The notes under the pieces: model-generated
The model's input: only the letters and a program-made list of their open reading frames with translations
What the model was told of the DNA's origin: nothing
Databases searched by the model: none
Part shown: piece by piece, positions 21,412 through 32,150 of the stretch
Position numbering within the stretch: position 1 is the first letter of the stretch
Layout: each line of letters begins with the position of its first letter
Source of the DNA: Hexactinellida sp. DTS-2022
Lineage: Eukaryota; Porifera; Hexactinellida
Direction: 5' to 3'
Assembly (NCBI GenBank): GCA_028753945.1
Contig: JAPNXP010000018.1
Span: 2,109,643-2,173,642 of the forward strand
DNA length: 64,000 bases
Program-made: the position numbers and the translations under genes

Positions 21412-21951
21412 TCAATAAGACCTGATACACCTGTCGTAGTAAGTATTGCCGATGTAGCCACCCTTGAGCGCCTTCAGCACGTTATGCTCAAAGAGACGAG
21501 TGTTCGAGCGCAGCAGGTCCGCAGCCTCTTGGTTGAGCGGGTCGTCTGCGTTCGGCTCTAGGAACAGGTGCTGCAGTCCGTATACGAGCGAGTTCAGGGA
21601 GAGGACAGGGTTCCAGTCTTCGCGTAGGATGTTCAGACATACGTTACCTTCGAGGTCTATGTTGGGGTGGTAGATAATGTGGTCACATTTCACTTTGGGG
21701 GGCTCGTGTGGGTATTGGCTGCTGACCTTAAAGGTGAATGAAAACTCGCCGCCTCTGTAGTATCCGTCGTCGGGAGAGATTATTAGTTTGAAATTTAGTA
21801 AATCGTCTTTGTTAGGAAAGAAAGTTCTACAGGTACTGGGTAGGTTCAGGTCAGAAAAGTCTTTCACGACACGGAGTTTAGCTGCTGTTATGAGCGCAGA
21901 GCTGTCCACTCCTTCCCTCTTCTCTTGTTTCATGGAAAACAACTTTATCAT
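21412..21951 (-). CDS. UBE2M: NEDD8-conjugating enzyme UBC12 (179 aa)
   Basis: E2 enzyme that receives NEDD8 from the APPBP1-UBA3 E1 and passes it to cullins with RBX1 and DCN1. The start [13 protein letters not shown] matches the E1/DCN1-binding N-terminal peptide of animal UBE2M (MIKLFSLKQQKKE), which fixes the start codon. The UBC core contains [29 protein letters not shown] with catalytic C105, and [12 protein letters not shown]. The C-terminus [12 protein letters not shown] mirrors human GGYIGSTYFERC. Length is close to the human 183. Single exon. UBE2F is less likely because it lacks this N-terminal and C-terminal match. Confidence 0.96.
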   Translation of the reverse strand: MIKLFSMKQEKREGVDSSALITAAKLRVVKDFSDLNLPSTCRTFFPNKDDLLNFKLIISPDDGYYRGGEFSFTFKVSSQYPHEPPKVKCDHIIYHPNIDLEGNVCLNILREDWNPVLSLNSLVYGLQHLFLEPNADDPLNQEAADLLRSNTRLFEHNVLKALKGGYIGNTYYDRCIRSY

Positions 21952-22126
21952 ATTGATTCTAACTAATGATAGTGAATAAGCAAGCTACCCCTGACCCGCT
22001 AAATAGTATTTTCAAGTCTTAGACCCCTTTAACCCGCTTACACCGAACGAAATTATTGATTATTCCGGAAATTCAAATGCCTAATGTCCGGAATATTCCA
22101 TACCGGTGTAAGTGCGTTTTGGGTAT
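21952..22126. other. UBE2M upstream region with ttccgg repeats
   Basis: Contains attattccggaaattcaaatgcctaatgtccggaa at 22055-22095 in broken form, the same motif family that is iterated at 57380-57560. Confidence 0.4.
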
Positions 22127-22239
22127 CCAGCGATTTAGGGATCAATTCAGAGATATAGGGACCCCACCCATATATAACCTATAAGCTTTAAAACGCTAGC
22201 GATATAGGGATCAATTCGGAGATATAGGGACCCAAGTGC

Positions 22240-22464
22240 CAGGGTTGCGGTGGGAGTGGAATTTCCATTCCCATCCCATTCCCATATGAATCATTTGCAA
22301 CTTTCCACACATACAAATAGGCTGCTATAACATTTCAGAAAAAATGTCGTAACTGGTGTAACGGCTTTGTATCACTTGTATTGATATCCATAAGGGTTTC
22401 CTATGGGGATCCATATGGGTATCCCCACAGGGGAAATCTGATTCCCATACCCACGGCAACCCTG
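22240..22464. mobile_element. hAT-like MITE, CAGGGTTGC ends
   Basis: Ends CAGGGTTGCGGTGGGAG and (complement) CAGGGTTGCCGTGGGTATGG surround repeats of cccatatg and ggggatccatatggg. A degraded relative is at 6895-7246. No target duplication found. Confidence 0.6.
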
Positions 22465-22603
22465 GGTCACCCCACAAGAGGCCACCCATATATAACCTAT
22501 AGGCTCAAGGCATAGTCTTCTATATATTGGCCAAATCCTTCACTATCTTTAGTTTGTGAGTGAATAGAAAAATAGAAAGTGAAAAATCTAAGTCAAAAAT
22601 AGA

Positions 22604-22765
22604 AAGAGGATCGATATATTTTGTAAATGCCGTACTCAGGAAGGAGGCAAAATGATACAATGTGCAGATTGTCAAGAATGGTTTCACAAGAATGTATGCG
22701 GATCCCGATACTGGCGTGGACAGACCCAAACTATAAGTTGGCGAGTGAAATTTGCAAAAAATGTA
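22604..22765 (+). pseudogene. PHD-finger fragment, frame broken
   Basis: One frame reads FCKCRTQEGGKM followed by IQCADCQEWFHKNVC, giving the C-x-C, C-x2-C and W-F-H order of a PHD zinc finger. The expected final cysteine pair (ICKKC) appears about 70 bases later in another frame, so at least one frameshift separates them. It lies inside the element at 22127-23035 and is presumably a decayed transposon-encoded domain. Confidence 0.6.
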
Positions 22766-23035
22766 GTGTTAGTTAGGCCTACCGTAGGAAGTATAATTAC
22801 ATATCTATATATCATCAAGTAATCATAGGTACTTTAAATAATTTAGGGCACAGAAATGAGGATACCCAAAACACTGGCGTACCTGTATCACTAGCGATTT
22901 AGGGACCCCACGACCACAAAACGCTAGCGATATAGGGACCCTACGATCACAAAACGCTAGCGATTTAGGGATCCCCGTCCCTATATCTTTAGTGACGGGG
23001 ATCCCTATGTCGCTGGATACCCTTGCTTACACCTG

Positions 23036-23480
23036 ATATTATAAATGCCTAATTTCCGGAACAAATATACCTCCTTTCAGCTTAATTAATAGAGTCACCT
23101 CGGGACCAGGTTACTTTGACCTGATTAAAAGCGGAGAAATCTATTATTAATTAATCCCCGCTCTCGCGAATACTTGTTAAATGACCTCGCAGAGTGTATA
23201 TATACGCATAGTAGTTATTCTCAAATGATTGTGTGGTGAGGAAAGAGGGGTCACTCGATAGGGTATAGACACTATTTGAGAATGGAATGTGTCACATTCC
23301 AGCGTTGTCAAGGAATCCCCCCTCCCAAACATGGTCATGTCACCCCTATAAATGGCTGGAAACTTTATGCTGATTACGAATATCAGCACTAAAAATTGAT
23401 TAAACTTGAACTTCAATTGACAGAATTAAGATAGAAATAAACTTTAAATTCAACAATCATTCCTTTGTCCCGTACAAATT
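23036..23480. other. Non-coding interval
   Basis: 23089-23140 (cttaattaatagagtcacctcgggaccag in part, then ttaaaagcggagaaatc) is a fragment of the pogo-like MITE at 2435-2618. No gene. Confidence 0.4.
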
Positions 23481-23481
23481 G

Positions 23482-23832
23482 TTAAATGAGTCTAAACACC
23501 ATGTGATGTTCATGACATGGGGAAAAAATCCAAAATTGCAGCCTGTGTCGACAGCATGTTCCATTTGAGGCACTATCAATAGACCAAGACCAAAATATAG
23601 TGCCACCAAAGGAACAAGCGTCGGCACAGGCTGCAATTTTGAATTTTTTTTGTTCGGGGTCAGCAGCCATTTCTTGGGGACGCGGGGCCTTATTAAATGA
23701 ATCGCACCCTAATACTGTTAGGCCGCCATCCCATGTAAAAACAACACCAACTGATTCTTTAGTTACTTGTTTGAGACGCTCGAGAGTTCTCCCAAGCATG
23801 TAGCGAGAGTTTCCTTTGTACATCTTAGGCAT
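23482..23832 (-). CDS. Hypothetical ORF reading into a hairpin repeat
   Basis: Unrecognised 116-codon frame. The first 62 or so residues (start MPKMYKGNSRYMLGRTLERL, later GVVFTWDGGLTVLGCDSF) have protein-like composition and are not repeated elsewhere in the window. From about residue 64 the frame runs through the hairpin repeat copy at 23525-23648, so its native 3' end has probably been replaced. It may be a truncated exon or a chance ORF. Confidence 0.3.
   Translation of the reverse strand: MPKMYKGNSRYMLGRTLERLKQVTKESVGVVFTWDGGLTVLGCDSFNKAPRPQEMAADPEQKKFKIAACADACSFGGTIFWSWSIDSASNGTCCRHRLQFWIFSPCHEHHMVFRLI
23525..23648 (-). repeat. Hairpin repeat copy 1 (reverse)
   Basis: Outlying diverged copy (stem variants ccatttgaggcac and gaacaagcg), separated from the main arrays. 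The same cctttgtcccgtaacaaatt-type flank as copy 15 lies upstream at 23461-23520. Confidence 0.75.
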
Positions 23833-23941
23833 TATCGAAAAAGGAAAAGAAATCGAAAAAGAATAAATGAAAATTTCTAAATGTTGTTTTCAAAATGTTT
23901 TCAAAACTATTCATATATAACTAGCGATTGTTGGCCTATTA

Positions 23942-24302
23942 GGCCGTATAAAATAAATAACTTGTTTATCATCCCCGTCCGCCCCAATTTTAACTACCCG
24001 TCCGGATCTATTTTACTATTATCTTATGAACATAATCGTACAAAATATAAGCAATAAACTTGTGTAAAGTACCTACTATGCATAAATTTTTAATAAGTCC
24101 TATATTTTAGAGCATTACTTTAATTATTTGGCATTGTCATGTTATTTTCTAATTAAATTAAATATTTATATTTATTTTTTGGCATAGGATGATGTTATTT
24201 GCATATTTATAATAGAAATAAAAATAAAAATAAAATCCCGTCCGCCGTCCCAATTTTCTCGAAAAATATGGATGATAAACAAGTAATTTATTTTATGTGG
24301 CC
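23942..24302. mobile_element. PIF/Harbinger-like MITE, left copy
   Basis: A 361-bp element with inverted ends GGCCGTATAAAATAAATAAC and GGCCACATAAAATAAATTAC. Subterminal ccccgtccgccccaatttt and cgtccgccgtcccaatttt blocks are inverted to each other. Flanks are TTA and TAA. An opposite-orientation copy sits at 55515-55873 with a clean TAA duplication, so this superfamily call rests mainly on that copy. Confidence 0.65.
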
Positions 24303-24484
24303 TAATAATTAATAGCGGTTAATACTAAACCAAATGGAATGTACAGTAGACGCGAGCGATGCGTGTTGAACATAATGCGCATGCGTACTGGGCTTAATGT
24401 GCATGCACACTGGGTCTCATGCGCATGCGCACTGGACTTTTTAATACCTCAAAAATTCAGTTATTTACTTATACATCTATCTAT
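24303..24484. repeat. Short repeats between elements
   Basis: Three loose copies of catgcgcatgcgcactgg (24370-24437), rich in alternating purine-pyrimidine, then a short (atct)n tract at 24475-24497. Confidence 0.5.
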
Positions 24485-25303
24485 CTATCTATCTATATAT
24501 AAAAAGAGGAATTGTTGTTTGTTTGTTTGTTTGTTTGTTTGTGTGTGTGTTTGTCCAGAATTGATTGGAAAGACTACGAGTCCCAGAAAGCTGAAAATTT
24601 GTATATAGGGGTAATTTTGTACTGCGACAACGATCTATTGGTTTTTGAAGAGAAATATTCACATTTGAAGGTGACAAAATATGTTAGCCAATTAAATTCG
24701 AGGGTTTGTTAGTATGGATTAGCAGATTTCATCAATTAGTATAAATAGATTGTGCATAATTTGTTTGTTTGTTTTTTTGTGTGTGTGTTTGTCCAGAATT
24801 GATTGGAAAGACTACGAGTCCCAGAAAGCTGAAAATTTGTATATAGGGGTAATTTTGTACTGCGACAACGATCTATTGGTTTTTGAAGAGAAATATTCAC
24901 ATTTGAAGGTGACAAAATATGTTAGCCAATTAAATTCGAGGGTTTGTTAGTATGGATTAGCAGATTTCATCAATTAGTATAAATAGATTGTGCATAATAG
25001 AAATATTTTATGAGGCTGCAATCTGATTGATTGAAAATAAATTCGTTTAACCAATCAATCATTTGTCTATTCTATTGCCTGTTTTTCTTTTAATATTATT
25101 TTGATTCGAGCTTTCTTATCGTGAAACTGAAATTTATTGAGCTATTAAAACTCATTATTAATGTGATTGCTTTTGGGGAGGGAAAGGCCGCGAAGCGGCC
25201 GTTAATTGTATTGCGTAGTGCCTAACACGGACGAACAAAAGTCGCGAAGCGACTTTTGTGAGAGAGTGATCCGTCGCGAAGCGACCGAGACCGAAGGGCT
25301 CGT
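24485..25303 (+). mobile_element. GAA-hairpin family copy with internal tandem duplication
   Basis: Starts tctatatataaaaagaggaa, continues with (gttt)n and tgtgtgtttgtccagaatt, and ends with the three GAA-loop hairpins at 25185-25300 (cgaagggctcgtat). About 206 bp beginning gtccagaattgattgg occurs twice at a spacing of 238 bp (24553 and 24791) with no difference seen, so the duplication is recent. The open frames of 66 codons in each copy are repeats of one another, not genes. Confidence 0.6.
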
Positions 25304-25990
25304 ATATTAAAAGAGGAATTGTTGTCTGTGTGTTTGGATGTTTGTCCGTAATTAATTGGAAAGACTACGAGTCCCAGAAAGCTGAAAATTTGTATACAGG
25401 GGTAATTTTGTACTGCGACAACGATCTATTGGTTTTTGAAACAAAATAACGGGATTATGACATCACAGTTTCGAAAAACAGATATTTTGTACTAGCTTCC
25501 CAATTTTTCTCCGATCTGTAGAAAATTCAAATCATTAGACGTACACTAAATTTCTACACCTGATAGCAGTTCACGAATTCCCATTTTACTTCTGATTGTG
25601 TCACAATTAATTACTTAGTCCCTGCACTAATCAACCATAAATAGTGTATCGTACCAACACAGGTATAGCAAAGTGCAAAATCGATTTTCGATTGTGTTCT
25701 ATTGCAACAATTCAAGTAAGAGTGATTAACCAAAGTTATTAGTTCAAATGTATCATATTGTTCTTAGCACTATGTGGGTGATCTGATTTGTTTGGTTTTA
25801 ACAAGAATGCACTCGAGTAGTTAACTTCTCTGATGCAATGTTTATTTATTACACCTATACTGGCTTCCTATTAATAAGACAATTAATGGGATTACGTAAT
25901 TTCTAACCTATACTGAAATTATGAAATTAATTAAGTAGTTGATTCATCAAGGATTTAGGATCTGTCTAATTATGAGATTGATATGTTTAT
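25304..25990 (+). mobile_element. Abutting GAA-hairpin family copy, 3' end missing
   Basis: Starts tattaaaagaggaattgttg immediately after the previous copy's terminus, with the same actacgagtcccagaaagct block, and fades into unique AT-rich DNA before the palindrome cluster. Head-to-tail abutment suggests preferred insertion at the element's own end or rolling-circle concatemers. Confidence 0.5.
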
Positions 25991-25991
25991 T

Positions 25992-26235
25992 ACTGTGCCG
26001 ACTATACTATAGTATAGTGGCCCAGTATTGGAATCACTGCCTTTATTACTGTGCCGACTATACTATAGTATAGTGGCCCAGTATTGGAATCACTGCCTTT
26101 ATTATTTTTACTGTGCCGACTATACTATAGTATAGTGGCCCAGTTCTAATCTTACTGCCTTTAATAATATTATTATTATTATTACTGTGCCGACTATACT
26201 ATAGTATAGTGGCCCAGTATTGGAATCACTGCCTT
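25992..26235 (+). repeat. Palindromic motif cluster, four copies
   Basis: Each unit is ctgtgccgactatactatag followed by tatagtggcccag, centred on the perfect 18-bp palindrome actatactatagtatagt. Units are spaced 54-77 bp apart with (att)n-type linkers and end variably in tattggaatcactgcc or ttctaatcttactgcc. Confidence 0.85.
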
Positions 26236-27540
26236 TATTTTTATTATTTTTTCTCCATAGACGGTGCCCTGGCCAGAGCTTTATAGTTGATGGGCTTAAA
26301 CTATGCATGTAGGTGCGATGGGACCGTCTAATTTGCACCTGGGGTAACGATTTTTGATTAAGAAATTTTTGACACATCTTTAACACCTTTCAAGTTTTGT
26401 CTGGTCCATAACTCAAAAATTGTTTTACTAAACCCCCAAATTTTATTTCATATTTGGATTCACCATAAAATTCTGCGTCTGATGGGTGAAGAAGATTTTC
26501 AATAAATGGTTTAATTTCTGCCATAAATGGGGGTTGAAATTTCTTTGTTTACTCACACTTCAATTTCAGTAAAAGTGTTAAATCAAATTCCATTGTTTCA
26601 ACTTGTAATAATTATATTGATTTAACTTGTTAAATCCTACTCTACTGATTCAACTTGCGATAATTATATTGATTCAACTTATAAATTCCAGCTGGCTTCT
26701 ATTTAATTCTAGCATTACTATACAATGGATTAAATTAAATTAATTTATATAAGGAATTTGTTGACTTTACTCAACTCACCGTGGATAACATTGCTAAAAT
26801 AAATAACTAATAATTTAATTTATTATCAATAAGTAATGAATGGCATTAAACTAAAGATGGTTTATGATAGAACCGTTAACATTTTACATTCCACAACAAC
26901 GACAGATAAAGTGATTATATTTATTTCGCGAGAATATTCTTGCACAATTAATGTACTGACGTAATTTATTATAATTAATTCCTTTTGTATTGAACTTATA
27001 GACGGTTCCAATTAGATTATTGGGGTTATCGAGTGCGCTGAATTCAAATATGATAGTGAAATTCGATTTAAATTAATAATAAGTGCAAATAATTGAACTT
27101 TATTTATTTTGCTGTACATAATAATGGTGTTAAATTATTAATTTATTAATTAAATATTTATACTAATTAGCTAAATTTCATTAATCTCAGAGATGATACA
27201 AGATAGAAACAAACTTTCAATTTATCAATTGGTCCTTATGGCACGTGCCACCTATGCAAGTGGGTCCTGACACCTTGAGGTGATTATGACATCGTCAAAA
27301 AAATGTGTTTTTACAATTTTGTTAATTCGATATTTAAAATGGGTTAGTTGATGTTGGGTGATGACCCAACACTCACATAAAAAATGCTGAGTCATCAGCT
27401 ATTATATTCTACTGAAACTTGAATATCTTTGAAATGAAGTGATCAAAAACGAAACTTACATCTCAATAAGGGACGTTGCCTTCTGTAACACCTTTTTGAA
27501 ATAATTTAACACCTTCATAGTGATGATGACTTGGCGAAAA

Positions 27541-27665
27541 AAAATCCAAAATTGCAGCCTGCGGCGACAGCATGTCCCTTTGGAGGCACTATCAATAAAC
27601 CACCAACAAAATATAGTGCCACCAAAGGAACATGCGTCGGCACAGGCTGCAATTTTGGATTTTTA
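27541..27665 (-). repeat. Hairpin repeat copy 2 (reverse)
   Basis: Inverted-arm hairpin with ends aaaatccaaaattgcagcc; the left arm has a cggcgacag variant. Two palindromic motifs follow directly. Confidence 0.85.
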
Positions 27666-27666
27666 T

Positions 27667-27785
27667 TACTGTGCCGACTATACTATTGTATAGTGGCCCA
27701 GTATTGGAATCACTGCCTTTATTATTTTTACTGTGCCGACTATACTATAGTATAGTGGCCCAGTATTGGAATCACTGCCTTTATT
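27667..27785 (+). repeat. Palindromic motif cluster, two copies
   Basis: Two ctgtgccgac...gtggcccag units; the first has a one-base change in the palindrome (tactattgtata). Confidence 0.85.
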
Positions 27786-27969
27786 TTTATTTTTATTATT
27801 TTTTCTCCGTAGACGGTGCCCTGGCCAGAGCTTTATAGTTGATGGGCTGAAACTTGGCATGTAGTTGCGGAGGGACCGTCTAATTTGCACCTGGGGTCAC
27901 GATTTTTGATTAAGAAATTTTTGACACATCTTTAACACCTTTCAAATTTTGTCTGGTCCATAACTCAAA

Positions 27970-28094
27970 AAAAATCCAAAATTGCATCCTGTGCCGACGC
28001 ATGTTCCTTGGGTGGCACTATATTTTGTTGGTGGTTTATTGATAGTGCCTCCAATGGAACATGCTGTCGGCACAGGATGCAATTTTGGATTTTT
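27970..28094 (+). repeat. Hairpin repeat copy 3 (forward)
   Basis: Marks the switch from reverse to forward units: it sits directly after a truncated reverse A end (cataactcaaaa) and before a forward unit. Both arms read gcatcctg/caggatgc, a compensated change that keeps the stem paired. Confidence 0.85.
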
Positions 28095-29404
28095 TTTTCG
28101 CCAAGTCATCATCACTATAAAGGTGTTAATTCATTTCAAAAAGGTATTACAGAAGGCATCGACCCTTAGAGTAGTGGAAGTTTCGTTTTAGTTCACTTCC
28201 TTTTAGCGATATTCAAGTTTGAGTAGAATATAACAACTGATGACTCAGCGTTTTTTATGTGAGTGTTGGGTCATCACCCAACATGAACTAACCCATTTTT
28301 AATATCGAATTAACAAAATTGTAAAAACACATTTTTTTAACGATGTCATCATCACCTCTAGATGTCAAGACCCACTTGTATAGGTGGCACGTGCCATAAG
28401 GACTAATTGATAAATTGAAAGTTTGTTTCTATCTTCTATGATCTCTGAGATTTATGATATTTAATTAATTAGTATATATAATTATTAATATTATTTATAA
28501 TTTAACACCAATTTCAATGTCAACTTATATTTATTAAGTTTAATTATTTTGTCATAAATAATAAATTAATTAATTTGTCCATCAAATTTCAATTCCGCAC
28601 ACTCGATAACCCCTAATAAACAAATTGGGAGCATCTATATAAGTCATATACTGACTGAATTAATTATAATTAATTACGTCAGTATATTAACAGTGCAATA
28701 ATATTAACGCAGAAGTAAATATAATCACATAATCTGTCGTTGTTGTGGTATGTAAAATCTTAACGGTTCTATCATAAACCATCTTTAGTTTAATGCCATT
28801 CATTCATTACTTATTGAAAATAAATTAAATTATTAGTTATTTATTTTAGCAATGTTATCCACGGTGATTTGAGTTTAGTCAACAAATTCCTTATATCATT
28901 ATATTTTATTTAATCCATTGTATAGTAATACTACAATTAAATAGAAGCCAGCTGGAATTTTTAAGTTGAATCAATATATTTATCTCAAGTTGAAACAATA
29001 GAGTAAGATTTAACAAGTTAAATCAATATAATTATTACAAGTTGAAACAATAGAATTAGATTTAACACTTTTACTGAAATTGAAGTGCGAGTAAACAAAG
29101 AAATTTCAAACCCCATTTATGGCAGAAATTAAACATATTTTTGAAAATATTCCTCTCCCATCAGACGCAGAATTTTTTGGTGAATCCAAATGTGAAATAA
29201 AATTTGGGGGTTTAGTAAAACATATTTTGAGTTATGGACCAGACAAATTTTGAAAGGTGTTAAAGATGTGTCAAAAATTCGTTAATCAAAAATCGTAACC
29301 CCAGGTGCAAATTAGACGGTCCATACGCACCTACATGCCAATTTTCAGCCCATCAACTATAAAGCTCAGGCCAGGGCACCGTCTACGGAGAAAAAATAAT
29401 AATA

Positions 29405-29530
29405 AAAAAATCCAAAATTGCAGCCTGTGCCGACGCATGTTCCTTTGGTGGCACTATATTTTGGTGGTGGTTTATTGATAGTGCCTCCATAGGAACATGC
29501 TCTCGGCACAGGCTGCAATTTTGGATTTTT
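29405..29530 (+). repeat. Hairpin repeat copy 4 (forward)
   Basis: Standard form with loop attttggtggtggtttattg; the right arm has catgctctcggc. Confidence 0.87.
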
Positions 29531-30836
29531 TTTTCCGCCATATCATCATCACTATGAAGGTGTTAAATTATTTCAGAAAGGTGTTACAGAAGGCGACGAC
29601 CCTTAGAGTCGTGGAAGTTTCCATTTTGCTCACTTCGTTTCAAAGATATTCAAGTTTCAGTAGAATATAATAAGTGATGAGTCAGCATTTTTTATGTGAG
29701 TGTTGGGTCATCACCCAACACCAACTAACCCATTTTGAATGTCGAATTAAAAAATTGTAAAAATACATTTTTTTAACGATGTCATCGTCACCTCAAGGTG
29801 TCAAGACCCACTTGTATAGGTGGTACCTGGCATAAGGACCAATTGATAAATTGAAAGTTTGTTTATATCTTGTATCATCTCTGAGATTAATGAAATTTAG
29901 CTAATTAGCATAAAAATTTAATAAATGTATTAATTATTTAACACCATTATTATATACAGCAAAATAAATTATGTTCAATTATTTGCAATAATTATTAATT
30001 TAAATTGAATTTCACTATAATGTTTGAATTCCACGCACTCGATAACCCCAATAATCCAATTGGAACCGTCTATAAGTTAAGTACAAAAGGAATTAATTAT
30101 AATTAATTACGTCAGTACATTAATTGTGCAAGAATATTCTCGCCGAAATAAATATATTCACTTAATCTGTCGTTGTTGTGGAATGTAAATCTTACGGTTC
30201 TATCATAAACCATCTTGAGTTAAAGCCATTCATTCATTATGTATTGATAATAAATTATATTATTAGTTATTTATTTTAGCAATGTTATCCACGGTTAAGT
30301 TGAATTAAGTCAACAAATTCCTTATATTATAATATTTTATTTAATCCATTGTATAGTAATACTACAATTAAATAGAAGCCAGCTGGAATTTATAAGTTAA
30401 ATCAATATAATTATCGCAAGTTGAATCACTAGAGTAGAATTTAACAAGTTAAATCAATATAATTATTACAAGTTGAAACAATGGAATTAGATTTCACAGT
30501 TTTACTGAAATTGAAGTGTGAGTAAACAAAGAAATTTCAACCCCCATTGATGGCAGAAATTGATCCCTTTATTGAAAAATTTCTTCTCCCATCAGACGCA
30601 GAATTTTACGGCGAATCCAAATGTGAAATAAAATTTGGGGGGTTAGTAAAACAATTTTTGAGTTATGGACCAGACAAAATTTGAAAGGTGTTAAAGATGT
30701 GTCAAAAATTTGGTAATAAAAAATCGTAACCCCAGGTGCAAATTAGACGGTCCCATCACACCTACATGCCAAGTTTCAGCCCATCAACAATTAAGCTCTG
30801 GCCAGGGCAACGTCTACGGAGAAAAAATAATATAAA

Positions 30837-30960
30837 AAAATCCAAAATTGCAGCCTGTGCCGACGCATGTTCCCTTGGTGGCACTATATTTGGGTGGTGG
30901 TTTATTGATAGTGCCTCCAAAAGAACATGCTGTCGGCACAGGCTGCAATTTTGGATTTTT
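30837..30960 (+). repeat. Hairpin repeat copy 5 (forward)
   Basis: Loop atttgggtggtggtttattg; marks the change from A-ended to B-ended units. Confidence 0.87.
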
Positions 30961-32030
30961 TTTTGCCAAGTCATCATCACTATGAAGGTGTTAAATTATT
31001 TCAGAAAGGTGTTTCAGAAGGCATCGACCCTTAGAGTGGTGGAAGTTTCCATTTAGTTCACTTCATTTTAGAGATATTTAAGTTTGAGTAGAATATAATA
31101 GCTGATGACTCAGCATTTTTTATGTGAGTGTTGGGTCATCACCCAACATCAACTAACCCATTTTAAATTTCGAATTAACAAAATTGTAAAAACACATTTT
31201 TTTAACGATGTCATCATCACCTCAAGGTGTCAAGACCCACTTGTATAGGTGGTACGTGCCATAAGGACCAATTGATAAATTGAAAGTTTGTTTATATCTG
31301 ATATAATTTCTGAGATTAATGAAATTTAGCTAATTTGTATAAATATTTAATTAATTTATTAATAATTTAACACCAATATTATGTATATCAAAATAACAAT
31401 TATTTGCAATTATTATTAATTTTAATTTCATTTAATTATAATAATTGATTTCAGCGCACTCGATAACCCCAATAATCTATTTGGAACCGTCTCTATAAGT
31501 TAAACACAGAACGAATTAATTATAATTAAATATGTCATGTATCCATTGTGCAAGAATATTCACGGAGAAGTAAATATAATCACATAATCTGTCGTTGTTA
31601 TGGAATGTAGAATCTTAGTTTTCTATTAGAAAATAGAAGCCTACTCGATCTCACAAGTTGAATCAATATAATAATAACGAGTTGAAACAATAGAATTAGA
31701 TTTAACACTTTCAATTGAATTGAAGTGTTAGTAAACAAAGGGATTTTGCAACTCAATTGTGGCACAAACGAAGCGCAATTTGAAAATTCGTGCACTGTGA
31801 AAAGGTGTAGAATTTAATTCTCTATCGAATGCATATAAATTAAATATTCTCGCACTATTTAATGTTATTTTTACAATATTAAACAGGTGCAAAAATGTGT
31901 CCAAAAAAATGTAATAAAAAATCGTGACCCCAGGTGCACATCTGTAACTCATGAGACACATATCCTGAAAATTTCAGTTCTTAGTTACTAAAACTCTGTT
32001 CTGTGGAGGATCTACGGACCAATAATAATA

Positions 32031-32150
32031 AAAATCCAAAATTGCAGCTGTGCCGACGCATGTTCCTTTGGTGGCACTATATTTTGGTGGTGGCTTATTG
32101 ATAGTGCCTCCAATGGAACATGCTGTCGGCACAGCTGCAATTTTGGATTT
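32031..32150 (+). repeat. Hairpin repeat copy 6 (forward)
   Basis: Both arms are shortened to gcagctgtgccgac/gcacagctgc, the same 2-base loss on each side, so pairing is preserved. Confidence 0.87.

Larger units (their letters stand above)
22127..23035. mobile_element. DNA transposon remnant with PHD-finger fragment
   Basis: Inverted ends GGGTATCCAGCGATTTAGGG (22128) and its counterpart ccctatgtcgctggataccc (23010-23030). Copies of gctagcgatatagggacc line both subterminal regions. Nested inside is a hAT-like insertion (22240-22464), and downstream of it a PHD-finger remnant (22604-22765). Related end motifs recur at 57640-57800 and 58735-58810 beside a second PHD remnant. The superfamily is not assigned; MuDR/Rehavkus-type transposases are known to carry PHD fingers. 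Confidence 0.55.

Noticed and set aside
24339-24950. 66-codon frames (IDWKDYESQKAENLYIGVIL) as a gene pair
   Set aside because: They arise from a tandemly duplicated segment of a mobile element, and the same segment in other copies is not open in this frame.
27531-27755. Open frames of 60-119 codons in the arrays (recurring KIQNCSLCRQHVPLEALS and MQPVPTHVPLVALYF peptides)
   Set aside because: They are translations of the hairpin and end modules in many frames and both strands, without a common start, stop or conserved frame across copies.
28220-28290. CTGATGA in long repeat units (gctgatgactcagcatt) as another hammerhead core
   Set aside because: No GAAA partner or stem II of the right size follows; downstream is a tttttatgtgag stretch and the gttgggtcatcacccaac hairpin instead.
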